From assembly GCF_000226095.1 (NCBI RefSeq), contig NC_016473.1, positions 1,116,001 through 1,180,000 on the forward strand: a DNA stretch of 64,000 bases. Direction: 5' to 3'. Source of the DNA: Thermothelomyces thermophilus ATCC 42464. Its lineage: Eukaryota; Ascomycota; Sordariomycetes; Sordariales; Chaetomiaceae. Under the pieces are notes generated by a model, which ran no database searches, had not been told where the DNA came from, and worked only from the letters and a program-made list of their open reading frames with translations. Position numbers and translations under genes: made by a program. Below, in pieces: positions 45,374 to 56,208 of this stretch (positions within the stretch are counted from its first letter, which is position 1; every line of letters starts with the position of its first letter).

Positions 45374-47787
45374 ATGGCTGAGGTGGACGTCGCCCCGACA
45401 CTGGGGTCGGAGCTCAAGGTTCGGCTCGCTCTTGGAACGGTACCGTTCCTGGAGGTGCGCTGACACGGATGCGGCAGGATGGCTTCAAACCAGCAAATGC
45501 CTGGGTTGCCAACGGAATAGCCTGGCTCGATGACATCCAGTCGTTCTACCGCGAACGAAGTACGATCGAAAAGGAATACAGCGCCAAGCTCAATGCCCTG
45601 GCAAAGAAGTACTTCGAGAAGAAGACGCGCAAGTCGGCGAGCCTGAGTGTTGGCGACACTCCGACCATGACCCCCGGGTCCCTCGAGAGGTACGGCGCTG
45701 AGAGCATGTGGCAGTCATTTTGCGCGGCACAAGGGCTTACGTTGCATGAACAGCGCGTCCCTCACGACATGGACGACACACCTTACCACGCTGGAGGCCC
45801 GGGCCGACGAACACGAACGCTACGGAAACGACTTGATAAACAAAGTAGCAGAACCCCTGAAACACCTGGCGGTACGGTTCGAGGAACTGCGCAAGCGGCA
45901 TGCCGAGTACGCCGAGAAACTCGAAAAGGAGCGAGACGCTTCCTATGCCGAGCTTCGAAAGACAAAGGGCAAGTATGACGCTGCTTGCCAAGAGGTGGAG
46001 AGCAAGCGCAAGAAGACCGAGTCCTCGTTCGACAAGGCCAAAGCGCAGAGCAGTTTCCAGCAGCAGGTTCTCGATATGAACAACGTCAAGAATACTTACC
46101 TGATCGCGATCAACGTCACAAACAAGCAGAAGGAGAAGTATTACCACGAGTACCTGCCCGAGCTTATGGACAGCCTACAAGATCTTTCAGAATTCCGGAC
46201 GTTCAAGCTGAACGGGCTTTGGACGCTAGCCGCCCAACTCGAGGCGGGCATGCTTCAGCAGAGCTCGGGCCAGATTGACCGCCTAAGCCAGGAGATTACG
46301 CGAAACCAACCGCACTTAGACTCGATGATGTATATCCGACACAACATGGGAAGCTTCCAGGAGCCGCCAGACAAGGTGTTTGAGCCGAGTCCTGTGTGGC
46401 ACGACGACGGCTCCATGGTTGTGGACGAGGCAGCCAAGGTGTATCTGCGCAACCTGCTCAACAAGTCGAAGGGCCAGCTTGGAGAACTCCGGCGAGAGGC
46501 AGACAAGAAGAGGAGGGAGGTAGAGGCGCTGAAGCGGATGAGGCAGCGGGTTCGGGAAGGGACGGAGGATAAGGACGAAGTGGCCTTGGTGTCGCAGATA
46601 TTCTCGATGCAGGAGGACCTCCATCAAGTCGAACGCAAGCGTATCGCGGTGGAGGTGGAAACGTCAACCATCACAGCCACGGTGGGCGACGTGACTCTTG
46701 GTGCGAAGAACCACAACTTCAAGTCTCAGACGTTCAAAATCCCGACGAACTGCGACCTCTGCGGCGAGAGAATCTGGGGTCTGTCGGCGAAGGGATTCGA
46801 CTGCCGCGATTGCGGTTACACATGCCACAGCAAGTGCGAGATGAAGGTCCCGGCGGAATGCCCAGGGGAGCAGTCAAAGGAGGAGCGCAAGAAGCTGAAG
46901 CAGGAGCGCCAAGAGGCGGCGAACGCATTGCTCAAACCGACCGGACCACCCGAGCACGTGGCCGAACTACCCTCGCTTAGCCGTTCCGACACAGTAACGT
47001 CGGGACGGTCAGGATACGCAGCGAGTTCGCAGCGGTCAATGACAGGTCCCTTGTCACCAGCCGAGGAGACGCCCCCCGAAGTCCCGACCGCGACGCGGCC
47101 GACCAGCACATCTGGGTCAACGACTACAAGGAGGAACCGTATCGTCGCGCCGCCTCCTGCTGCCTACATCAGCGAGCTGCCGGGTAGCACCCCGAACGGC
47201 TCGTCGCAGGGGGCGGAGCAGAAGGCCAAGATGCTGTACAGCTTTGAGGCCGCGGGTCCAGGAGAGCTAACCGTGCCAGAAGGGAGGGATCTCGTTGTGT
47301 TAGAACCCGACAGTAAGTCACCTCTCGCGGCCCCCCCCGAGCTAAAGAAATACAAGCCACCCTTAACACTCACACTTTTGCAGCGGGCTCCGGCTGGGTC
47401 AAGGTTCGAGCAGGCTACAAGGAAGGATTGGTCCCGGCGACCTACATCGAACTCACCAGCACCACCTCAGCGCCGGCACCGGCAGCCATCGCGCCGCAGC
47501 ACACGGGGCAATCGGCTTACTCCAACAGCGGCTCGTCAATAGGCACGGCAGCGGGGCAAACGGGAGGGAAGAAGAAGGGTCCCGCGGTAGCGCCGCGGCG
47601 GGGTGCGAAGAAGCTCAAATATGTTGAGGCCCTGTACGACTACACGGCGCAGAGCGATGCCGAGCACAGCATGGTCGAGGGCGAGCGGTTTGTGCTAATT
47701 AAGGAAGATCCCGGTGACGGGTGGGCGGAGGTGGAGAAGGGAGGTGTTACGAAGAGTGTGCCGGCGAGTTATGTGCAGGTTGTCTGA
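45374..47787 (+). CDS. bzz1: BZZ1-type F-BAR / C1 / double SH3 protein
   Basis: Membrane-curving adaptor that activates Las17/WASP-driven actin polymerisation at endocytic sites. Exons 45374-45418, 45478-45689, 45754-47312 and 47384-47787 give 739 residues. F-BAR domain about 15-270 (DGFKPANAWVANGIAWLDDI; SLESASLTTWTT across the second junction), a coiled-coil region, then a C1 zinc finger at about 405-453 (HNFKSQTFKIPTNCDLCGER, HSKCEMKVPAEC), a Ser/Pro/Thr linker, SH3-1 at about 577-630 (KMLYSFEAAGPGELTVPEG, split by the last intron before GSGWVKV) and SH3-2 at about 684-739 (VEALYDYTAQ, DGWAEV, VPASYVQVV) reaching the stop. It is divergent from DBP5. One copy of the 9-mer TACTCCGTA follows the stop at 47791-47799. 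Confidence 0.96.
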
Positions 47788-49201
47788 ACCTACTCCGTAC
47801 TTGTACACAGTAGCTAGGTGCGAGTGGAGAGGGGGGAAAGGGGTTTGTGGTTGGCTAGAGAGAGGTAATCCGTATGTACAATGGGATGGTTCGGTTAGGA
47901 GAGCGGAGAACAGCATTGCAGCTTTGGCATGGGCAAGACTCGAGGATGAAACGGTCTTGGTGGGCTGTGCTGAAGAGAATGCAAGTACAGTGTTTCGTAT
48001 ACAGAGTAATTATAGGCCTGCTAAAATGGCGGGTGTATTAAAGCTTGCGTTGGGATATCCCCAGTCCGATGATTCCGTTTTCAGCTTGCGAGCCTCTTCG
48101 AGCAAGTACTATGTATATACTCCGTATAAGACCGACCATTCACAAGCCGGGGTAAAGATGCTGCGCCACGAAGTAAACTGGGATGACCTTGGAGGATGTA
48201 AGTGCATACATTGACCGTATAGATAAAAATGGAATGCCTATACGCGAAGCAGTGCTCGGATTGTTGAAGGATCGGGGAGCTCAGGTGAACGGGAGGTGAT
48301 CGGACCGGTGGCCAAGGGGTTCTAGACTCACTGCATGGAATGACGTCGATGCTATTTCCGCCCCTGCCTATCGTTGCAAATCTCTCTCAACTGTTGACTC
48401 GGAACCACGCCGCCTTGGGTAACAGAGATCGAACACGAGGTACTGACTGTACAAGCATGTACTCCCAGGGGAAAGGAAAGTGCAAAACACGGTTGCTGCA
48501 CTGTCGAAGGTCGCTTTAAAAGTACCTGGAGGTAGGTATTTACAAACCTACCATACAAGCAAGTGCAGGTTGGCTGGGACTTGTCAATGCCCTCTTAGAG
48601 CTGATATTCGCACGGATGAGGCACGGTATTTTAAAAAAAGAGACGATGACGAACAAAACACAATACCCGTAGTGTAGGTACTACTGGTAGTAGGGTACAA
48701 CAGGCACACACAGGCACACACAGGCACACACAGGCAACGAAGGAGTGGGGCATGGACTCATGTCGCTCCTTCCTTGGTTGTCTCGGTGGGCAGCTACAGC
48801 AGGTTTGCGTCTGCGTTTCTGACCAACCCGGTGTTCCCGCGCGGTCCCCGACTCTGGAGCACTGTGGCTCATCTTGACCTCTGACAATGCGTTGCTTCCC
48901 TCCTTTCCCAGTCGTTCCACGTTCCACCCTATGGGCCCGTGGGCCCGTGGAACTCGTACAAACACCCAGAATGTCAACTCAAAGTTGATCAGTTCCTCCT
49001 CGTAATCTCTCTCCTGTTTCACGTCTCTCGCTCTTCCTTCTTTTATGAAGCACCATAGCGGCTGCTTCTCACACTCGTTTTCTTTCTCGACAACAAACTC
49101 GGCTCGACGCATCACCAAACTAAACGCTGCTTGCCTCTGAGCGTCATCAATTGTACTTTCCCTTGGCATTGAAAGCTTGGCGATCGATCCTCCGCGCCAA
49201 G
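47788..49201. other. Intergenic region, BZZ1 3' / GH72 5'
   Basis: 1.4 kb. It contains TACTCCGTA copies at 47791 and 48118, a 10-bp minisatellite at 48701-48736, and a T/C-rich segment near 49010-49090 that probably belongs to the GH72 promoter or leader. No gene recognised. Confidence 0.55.
48701..48736. repeat. 10-bp minisatellite, about 3.6 copies
   Basis: CAGGCACACA is repeated three times in full plus a partial unit (CAGGCA), without mismatch. Confidence 0.9.
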
Positions 49202-50847
49202 ATGAGATCCGCCGCCTTGGTATCCGTCTTGGCAACCGTCCTCGGCCTGGGGGCTGCGAAGCCGACGACGACGGTGCCAGAGCCGCCCAGCAAACGGGCG
49301 TCAGTGCCGACTGTCACGGTGTCTGGAAATGGTACGGGAACCTCGAAGACTTGACTCGGACGGCTGAAGGACGGGCGGTTATTGACATGGGAAACGCACC
49401 ACAGCGTTCTGGCAGGGCGACACGCGCTTCTACGTCCGGGGCATTGACTACCAGCCGGGTGGCTCCTCGGCGATGGCCGATCCCCTGGCTGATACCACGG
49501 TCTGCAAGCGAGACATTGCCGAGTTCAAGAAGTTGGGCGTCAACACAATCCGCGTCTACACGGTCGACAACTCGGCCAATCACGACGAGTGCATGAAGGA
49601 GCTGGCCGACGCCGGCATCTACGTCGTCATCGACGCCAACAACCCGCTCTACTCGCTCAACCGCCTCGACCCGGCCCCCTCGTACAACACCAAGTACCTC
49701 CAGAGCGTCTTTGCCACCATTGACGAGTTCATCAAGTACGACAACACGCTGGCCTTCTTCTCGGGCAACGAGGTCATCAACGATAATGTCAAGAGCACGC
49801 TTGCCGCCCGCTATGTCAAGGCTGTCACTCGTGATATGCGCTCCTACATCAAGAGCCGCGGCTACCGCTCCGTTCCGGTGGGCTACTCGGCGGCGGACGT
49901 GGCCCAGAACCGCATGCAGCTTGCACATTACATGAACTGCGGCACCGAGGACGAGCGGAGCGACTTCTTCGCTTTTGTACGTATCACCGATACAGACTCG
50001 CTACACTGGTTCTCATCCCTCTTGCTGACAAACACCGCCAGAACGACTACTCTTGGTGCAACACCAACTTCGAAGAGGCTGGTTGGGACCAGAAGGTCAA
50101 GAACTTCACCGGCTACGGCATCGCCATCTTGTAAGATTCCCCCTCTCCTTATCTTACTCCTTTCCCCTCGTTAGCCCAAGACCCTGGCGCTCATACCACA
50201 CACAGTCTCTCCGAATATGGCTGTATCACAAACGGCCGCGACTTTGGCGAGGTCGCGGCCCTCATGAGCGACAAGATGACGCCCGTGTACTCGGGCGGCC
50301 TGATGTACGAGTACTCGCTCGAGGCCAACGGCTACGGTATCGTCAAAATTGATAGCCCCGACGCCACCAGCGTGGAGGAGCAGAAGGAGTTTTCCAAATT
50401 CGCCAAGGCGCTGAAGGAGAACCCCGCACCCAAGGGCGACGGCGGCTTCACGTCGACCACGCACGCCGTTGCCTGCCCGACCAAGGATGCCAACTGGTTG
50501 GTGGACAGCACGCTCCTGCCGGCCATTCCGGACGATGCGAAGAAGGTCAGTCTCTTTTTCACGTCTTTGCTCTTCTCTTGTTCTTGATTTAGCGGCTGAC
50601 GACTCGTTCGCAGTTCATGTCTGAAGGCGCGGGCCGCGGCCCCGGGCTGAAGGGTGAGGGGTCGCAGAATGCAGCCGAAGGGACCAGCACGGGCGATGCC
50701 ACCCCAGGCTCCGGCAAGGTGACCGGCACGCCGTCACACAGCGGCGATTCCGATGACGAATCGAACGCGGCGAGCGTGGACGCGACGCCGTTCATTCTTA
50801 CAGGGCTGGTGGCGGCGCTGACTCTCGCCGGAACTCTGCTCTTGTAA
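49202..50847 (+). CDS. GH72 beta-1,3-glucanosyltransferase, GPI-anchored (GAS/GEL family)
   Basis: Elongates and cross-links beta-1,3-glucan at the outer face of the plasma membrane or wall. Exons 49202-49331, 49405-49976, 50042-50130, 50206-50545 and 50614-50847 give 454 residues. Signal peptide about 1-19 (ends GLGAAK). The catalytic domain starts near residue 44 (GNAFWQGDTRFYVRGIDYQP). The acid/base Glu is E166 in FFSGNEV and the nucleophile E267 in LSEYGC, the latter restored across the third splice. There is no CBM43/X8 cysteine-rich module, so it belongs to the shorter subfamily. A Gly/Ser/Asp linker leads to a hydrophobic C-terminus (FILTGLVAALTLAGTLLL) typical of a GPI signal. It is convergent with the fRMsr gene, 310 bp apart. 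Confidence 0.95.
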
Positions 50848-51157
50848 GCGGGGTGTGCCCCTAAGTTGTTGCTCGCTACGGGATGAGCTTTCGTCGGTTT
50901 GGCTTGAGAGCAACAGTAATATCGCGTTGCTTGGCGAGTGGGCGTCGAATTTACAACCATTCTGCGAGTATGGTGTCATTCTGAGTGTCATTCTGGAGTG
51001 TCTGTGCCGTCCAACTTCCTGTTTCGTCTAGACTTGAGCCTTTTTTTAATACAGCGTTTCTTTCTTTCTTTCTTTTTTTATTTTTTATTTTCTGCTGTAC
51101 CTTTCGATTCAAAACAATCAGATATTAAAGATCTCCTCCATCCCCTCCTGAATTAAC
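50848..51157. other. Convergent 3' region, GH72 / fRMsr
   Basis: 310 bp shared by two converging 3' ends, with a T-rich segment at about 51038-51110. The transcripts may overlap. Confidence 0.55.
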
Positions 51158-52325
51158 TCAAGGCCAATCACAAGCCCGCGCAACCAACTTCGCCAGCTTC
51201 TCGAGCCACACGCGGTCGACCTCGTCGAACCCCGCGGGCACCGCGCAGTCAACGTCGATGATGGCCACGACCTTCTTGGCCTCGCCCTCGCCGACGGTGA
51301 TGGGGACGACGACCTCGCTCCGGCTGTCGGAGTCGCACGCGATGTGGCCCGGGAAGGCGTCGACGTCGGGGACCAGCTGGGTCTGCGCCGTCGCCGCCGC
51401 GGTTCCGCACACGCCCCGGCCAAAGGCGATCGTCTGACAGGCCACCTTGCCCTGGAAGGGCCCGAGGATCAGCTGGGGCCGCGAGGGCGGAGAGGCCGGG
51501 TCCAAGGTGTAGAAGCCTGTATTTCTCGGTACCGCACCCTCCCTCCAAAGGTTACCATCATGAGTACAACGTAGATTGGTCGGTTGGTTGGTTGAGCGAG
51601 GTGATTTTGGGAAGTTTTGGGAGGAATAAAAAATAAGAAGAAGGAGAGGAGCTCGTGAGTGACTGACCTGCCCAATTGACTTGGTTGCTTGGAGACGGGA
51701 GGGATTTGTATGCGTGCCAGAGGAGTGCGGCAGCATTGGAGAGGTTGCTGTTGACGTAAGTGTTTTGTTTAGTGTTGGGGGCCAAGTCAATGTCAGGGGT
51801 AAGTAAGGTCATGGCACAAGGTGGCGGTTTTGGTGTTGTGCTTGTGTGAAATGAACCAGTAAACGTGTGGAGAGTCACCCACCAGACCTAGACAGAAGAA
51901 GAAAGCGACGTCAGCGATGATGGGTCAGGTTGACTTGTGAGAAACTTAGAGGGAAACAGAGTGGCAGGGCCGGTCACAAAGCCCGAATCGCGAGAGTGCC
52001 TCAGCCTCAACTCCAACAGTCTGTGTGGTGTCCCATGAACCACCACGACCATGGATCCATGGACGCTTTTGGAGGCAAGGGAGGCTGTTGTATACATATG
52101 TATACATATACATGTCTACGTACCCAGTTTCGCTGCTCGAAGAACAGACCCTCGGCTTGATCCAGCACCTGTTTGTACGCCTCTTCCTTGGTGACGCCCT
52201 CGGCGAAATTTGAAGCGTCAGCGTGGACCTGTGATAGGGGGTCAGAACTGCTGGCTCTCAATAGCGTTCAAAGTCAAAAGAGCATATATGCATATATGAA
52301 GGGTTTTTTGATAGAGACGAACCAT
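51158..52325 (-). CDS. Free methionine-(R)-sulfoxide reductase (GAF domain)
   Basis: Reduces free Met-(R)-O using thioredoxin; cytosolic. Five coding exons on the minus strand: 52325-52323 (just ATG), 52228-52124, 51887-51883 (5-nt micro-exon GTCTG), 51747-51668 and 51516-51158, giving 183 residues. All introns are GT-AG. The joined product reads NWVCNLSNAAALLWHAY, where V and part of Cys come from the micro-exon; the yeast protein YKL069W has NWVCNLSN at this spot. The reductase cysteines fall at 91 (KVACQ), 101 (GVCGTA) and 125 (HIACD), the same numbers I recall for the yeast enzyme, which supports the model length. VNWAGFYTLD and FQGKVACQ are GAF/fRMsr signatures. Without the micro-exon the frame is lost. 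The 3-nt first exon is less certain than the rest. Confidence 0.9.
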
Positions 52326-52996
52326 GTTGACCAACTGATTGGACGGGCCGCGTTTTCGGGGTGCGAATTTCTTTTCGTTGACGGGACCTTAAAAGAAAAG
52401 GACAGTGAATTGGTTCAGTGTTAATTACAAGATGCTCAGTTTTTTTTTTTGGTGAAACGAAGCTTGAGTGACATAACTTGGTAATTCAGCTAAGAATGAA
52501 TGTGAAGGGGACTGGACTCGTCAAACGCTGACAATGGAGTGGGTTCGGGCGCAATTGCGCAATTCTTGGGCCCCCAGTTTCAATTCTAGCGGGGAATGCT
52601 CGACCGCCATCGATTTCTTCTTCAAATTCCAGCTGGCTACTACCACCCGGAAACACCGCAAATCTGGTGGAACCGGAGCTGGAGATCATGTAAATGCCGT
52701 CGACAACTGTTGTTGATATGTCGCGTTTTTACGCCAGCCTCACAATGTATGGAGTGCTTTGTATACCCAAAGAGAGTAAAGAACACACATCCAATCGATT
52801 AACCTCTACGGAGTATCGAGTATATTATATTCTAAGCTGTAAAGGGTGGGTATACTACTGGAGAGGGTATACAACAAAGCCAACACCATCGCCATGCCCG
52901 CCCTTGAACTCAAAATTCGGCTAACCGGAATACGGCTAGCACCCAAGTCTATACATAAACAGTCTTAAGAAGACAAACAAGAGAAGTAGAACATGA
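52326..52996. other. Intergenic region, fRMsr 5' / DUF6536 3'
   Basis: 671 bp with one TACGGAGTA copy at 52807-52815. No gene recognised. Confidence 0.55.
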
Positions 52997-55900
52997 TCAA
53001 GCATAACTCCTCCCCGCCTCCAGCGGCCCAGCCCTTCCCGCCGTGAACCCGCAATGGCTGATCCCTAAGGGCCCGCCGTCCTCCCTCACCACCCCCCACA
53101 TGACCGGCTTCATCCACAGCCCTTTCTCCCTCGCCAGCGGGTGGCACCGCGCGCTGATGACCGCGCTGCACGAGCCCCCGGGCAGCACCATCGGGTTGCC
53201 CAGCGTCTTTTCCTTCGCCGGTCCCGCGGGCGGAGCGCGGCGCAGCCCCATGCCCAGGACCGCCGCCGCCAGTCCGACCAGCGCCGCGAGCAGCACCACC
53301 AACCCGACACCGCTCAGCCCGAGCGCGACAATCGGCGGCGCCGTAGCCGCAGCAGCAGCGTTCCCTGCCGGCGACGACAGCGACGACGACGACGACGACA
53401 CGCGCGCCTCGACGCGCCGCACGACAACGGCGAAGACGCTCTGGCTCAGCACGAGCGACAGGCCGGCGAACAGGCACACGAGCACGGCCGAGACGGAGTG
53501 CGGGAGGGTCAGGTATAGGGAGGACGTCTGGGCGCCGGCGGGGTCGGCGGAGGAGACGCGCAGCGGGCGGGGCCAGGCGGTCGGGGCGGCGGCGGCGGCG
53601 GCGAAGAGGGAGGACTCGTGCGAGAGGTGGTAGCTCGTCAGCAGCGCGTTCGCGGTCAGGTAGAGGGCCGCCAGGAGGAGCTGCGGGAGGGCCGCGACGA
53701 GCGCCCCCCCGGTCCCCGTCCCCGCCCGCGCCGGGGCCGTGTTGGGGAGGGCCAGCAGCGCGTGTGGGGAGGCGGAACCCGGCGGCGAAAGCCGCGCGGA
53801 AGGGTCCATGCTCAGCGCGTGGGCCAGACTCGCGGCGAGCAGGCCGAGGCAGACGGCCCAGACGGTAGCGGTGGCAATCCAGAGGGGGAAGGGGACGCTG
53901 CGCAGCCAGTAGTGTTTCCGGGACACCCAGCACTTGGCCGTTGTCAGCGGCCAGCGGCCGTGCCAGATATCGGTTTTGGAGAGGAGGCAGGCTCCCTGGG
54001 TGGTCGGATCGGGGTCCTGGAGGAAGGAGGAGATGGCATCACCGAGGGTGACGAGAGGGTGAAACGATGACGGCCACTTGAACAGCACGGCGACGGCGGC
54101 CACGAGGGCGATCGAATTGACTAGGGCCACAGAGCCCAGCAGGGGCGCGTTCAGATCGACTTCGCATGTCGGAGCCGGGGCTCGCTGGGCGAGGCAGTAT
54201 TGGATGGAGGAGCGGTCGGGAACGGGGGTGCTGATGGGGTTGATGTCCGACCCCTGAGCGAGGGACATGTCTTCGAGCTCCTTGGAGACCAGGAGCACGG
54301 CCGAGTACTCGGCCTCGAAAGCTCCGCTGAACTGGTCGATACACGCAGGCGTGGAGAGGCGGACAAGCTCGCCTCTCGCTGTCCGCTGCTGGAGGACCAG
54401 GAGTTCGGGACGGTTGAGCCCGCTCCCCTTATTGTTCGAAATATCATCGCTCAGAGTCGCGCCCCTGAGAAATGACTCGCCGACCATGGCCGCCTTGAAG
54501 TCCGGCGCCGTTTTCGAGACAAAGACTACGGCATTATACCTAGCTTCCAGTCAATCTCTCTTCGAGACTTCCCTCTCTCTCTCTCTCTTTCGGAACGGGG
54601 ACAACTCACATTACTGGCGTCACAAGCGCAGTCGCCAGAACCACAATGGCCAACAGCGCCCGACTGCCCCGAATACGCCTCAAGTTTCGAAGTGACGGGA
54701 CACCGATCTCCAACCAGTCCCTCCTCCAATGCGCCGCGCTCACCTCGTCTCTCGTTGGGCTGCTGAGGACCTGGAAAGTGTAGTTCGCGGCCGCGACCAT
54801 GACCGCCGCAAACACGTTAATCACGGCATGCAACCCCCAATCCATCGCCCTCGCCGTGCCACAGTCGCCCGTGAAGATAGCCGACCTTCCCTCCTCTGGC
54901 GACACCCGGGAGATGGCCACTAGCAAACACACAAACCCCGTGATTAAGACGACAAACATCACCAGCACGTTTACCGCAACCCCTACCCGCCATCCGCCTC
55001 CCCTCATGAACCCCTCCCACCCCCAACCGGGACCACCGACGACAGCAACCGCACCAGTACCAGCATCAGCACCGCGATCGCTGCCCCATCTCTTAAGGAG
55101 CAGCCTCTTGTCCTCTTCACCCGCCAAAAACTGCTGCTCCTCCTGGATCTCGCCGCGTTCCCGACCGTCCGGCACCTCCAACCCGCCCTCACCCCTCTCC
55201 AAATCCACATCGCCCTCCCCACGGCCGTTGGAATGACGATGACGACGACGATCATCGCTATCATCATCATCATCATCACTACCACCACCGCCGCCACCAC
55301 CACCACCACTAACAACAACATCAACACCATCGCCATCGTGATCGTCGCGGTCGTCGTCTTGATGATCGTCGTGCTCCTCGTCCTCGAACCGGAATTCCCC
55401 AAAGTCCGCCACCCGCGACCGGTGCAGCAGGGGACTGGCCGGTCCGTCGGGGACCACGAGCTCCACGCCGCGGCGCTGCGGTGTGCCCGTCCTGCTGCCA
55501 CAGTCGCCGCCGCCACCGCCGACGCCGACGCTGCTGACGGGATCCGCCGTGGTCCTGTGCAGGAGGAGGAAGTTGCGGACGTACTCGGGGATGAGGGCGC
55601 TGTTGTCTCCGTCATCATCACGGTAAGCTTCTCGTTGCTGATGCTGATGCTGTTCCTGCTCTTGCTGTTCCGCTGGTGGTTGCGACTCCTGCGGTTGCTC
55701 TTGCTGCTGCTGTTGTTGTTGTTGCTGCTGTTGCCCTTGTGACGAAAGCGGCCTGGATTCGGTGCCTTCCTCGTAAGCGCTGCTGGTTCCCAAGGGGAGG
55801 ATCACGGGGTTGAGGTAGAGAGGGTGGAATGAGTGCGGGGCGGTTGGTTGGTGCTGCTGCTGCTTCTGCTCCTGGGAGGGGACTGTAGGGCTCGGCGGAT

Positions 55901-56208
55901 CCGGGTCGGTAACGATACTCTGGAAGGGCCAGTGAGCGGACCGCCGGTCCCGGCGGCCGGGGAGGAGGCGCTCGGTTGAGAGCGGACGGGAGTATCTCTC
56001 ACTAGTGATAGTTGTAGGAGTAGCAGCAGCAGCAGTAGTTAGTGAATAAGATGTCGAAACATTGGGGTTCGTCTTCCCGGTCCCGCAGGACTGCCCTCAG
56101 ACGGCTGCGCCGTACACACCTCGTCATCTTGTTCATCCCGCCATCCTCGCTCCAAGTGTAGCGATACGTTCCTAAGTCCTGATCCCTTGGAGGCGCTACC
56201 ATTTCCAT
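52997..56208 (-). CDS. Large multi-pass membrane protein, DUF6536 family
   Basis: Function unknown. Best model: exons 56208-56120, 56001-54610 and 54539-52997 (1007 residues). The last junction restores VTPVMYNAVVF, typical of the family. The first exon is inferred: the second-exon frame is open back to about 56297 without an ATG, while CACTAAC and TCACTAG around 56042-56002 form a good branch site and acceptor. The donor at 56119 joins ATG 56208 in frame. The N-terminal third is low complexity (poly-Gln, His/Gln, Asp runs, Gly runs). The conserved DUF6536 block begins near residue 365 (GWRVGVAVNVLV; ARAMDWGLHAVINVFAA; ANYTFQVLSSPTRDEV). Further hydrophobic segments follow (GSVALVNSIALVAAVAVL; WIATATVWAVCLGLLAASLA; ALPQLLLAALYLTANALL; VSAVLVCLFAGLSLVL; GLVVLLAALVGLAAAVLGM). 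Probably a surface or endomembrane protein. Confidence 0.82.
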
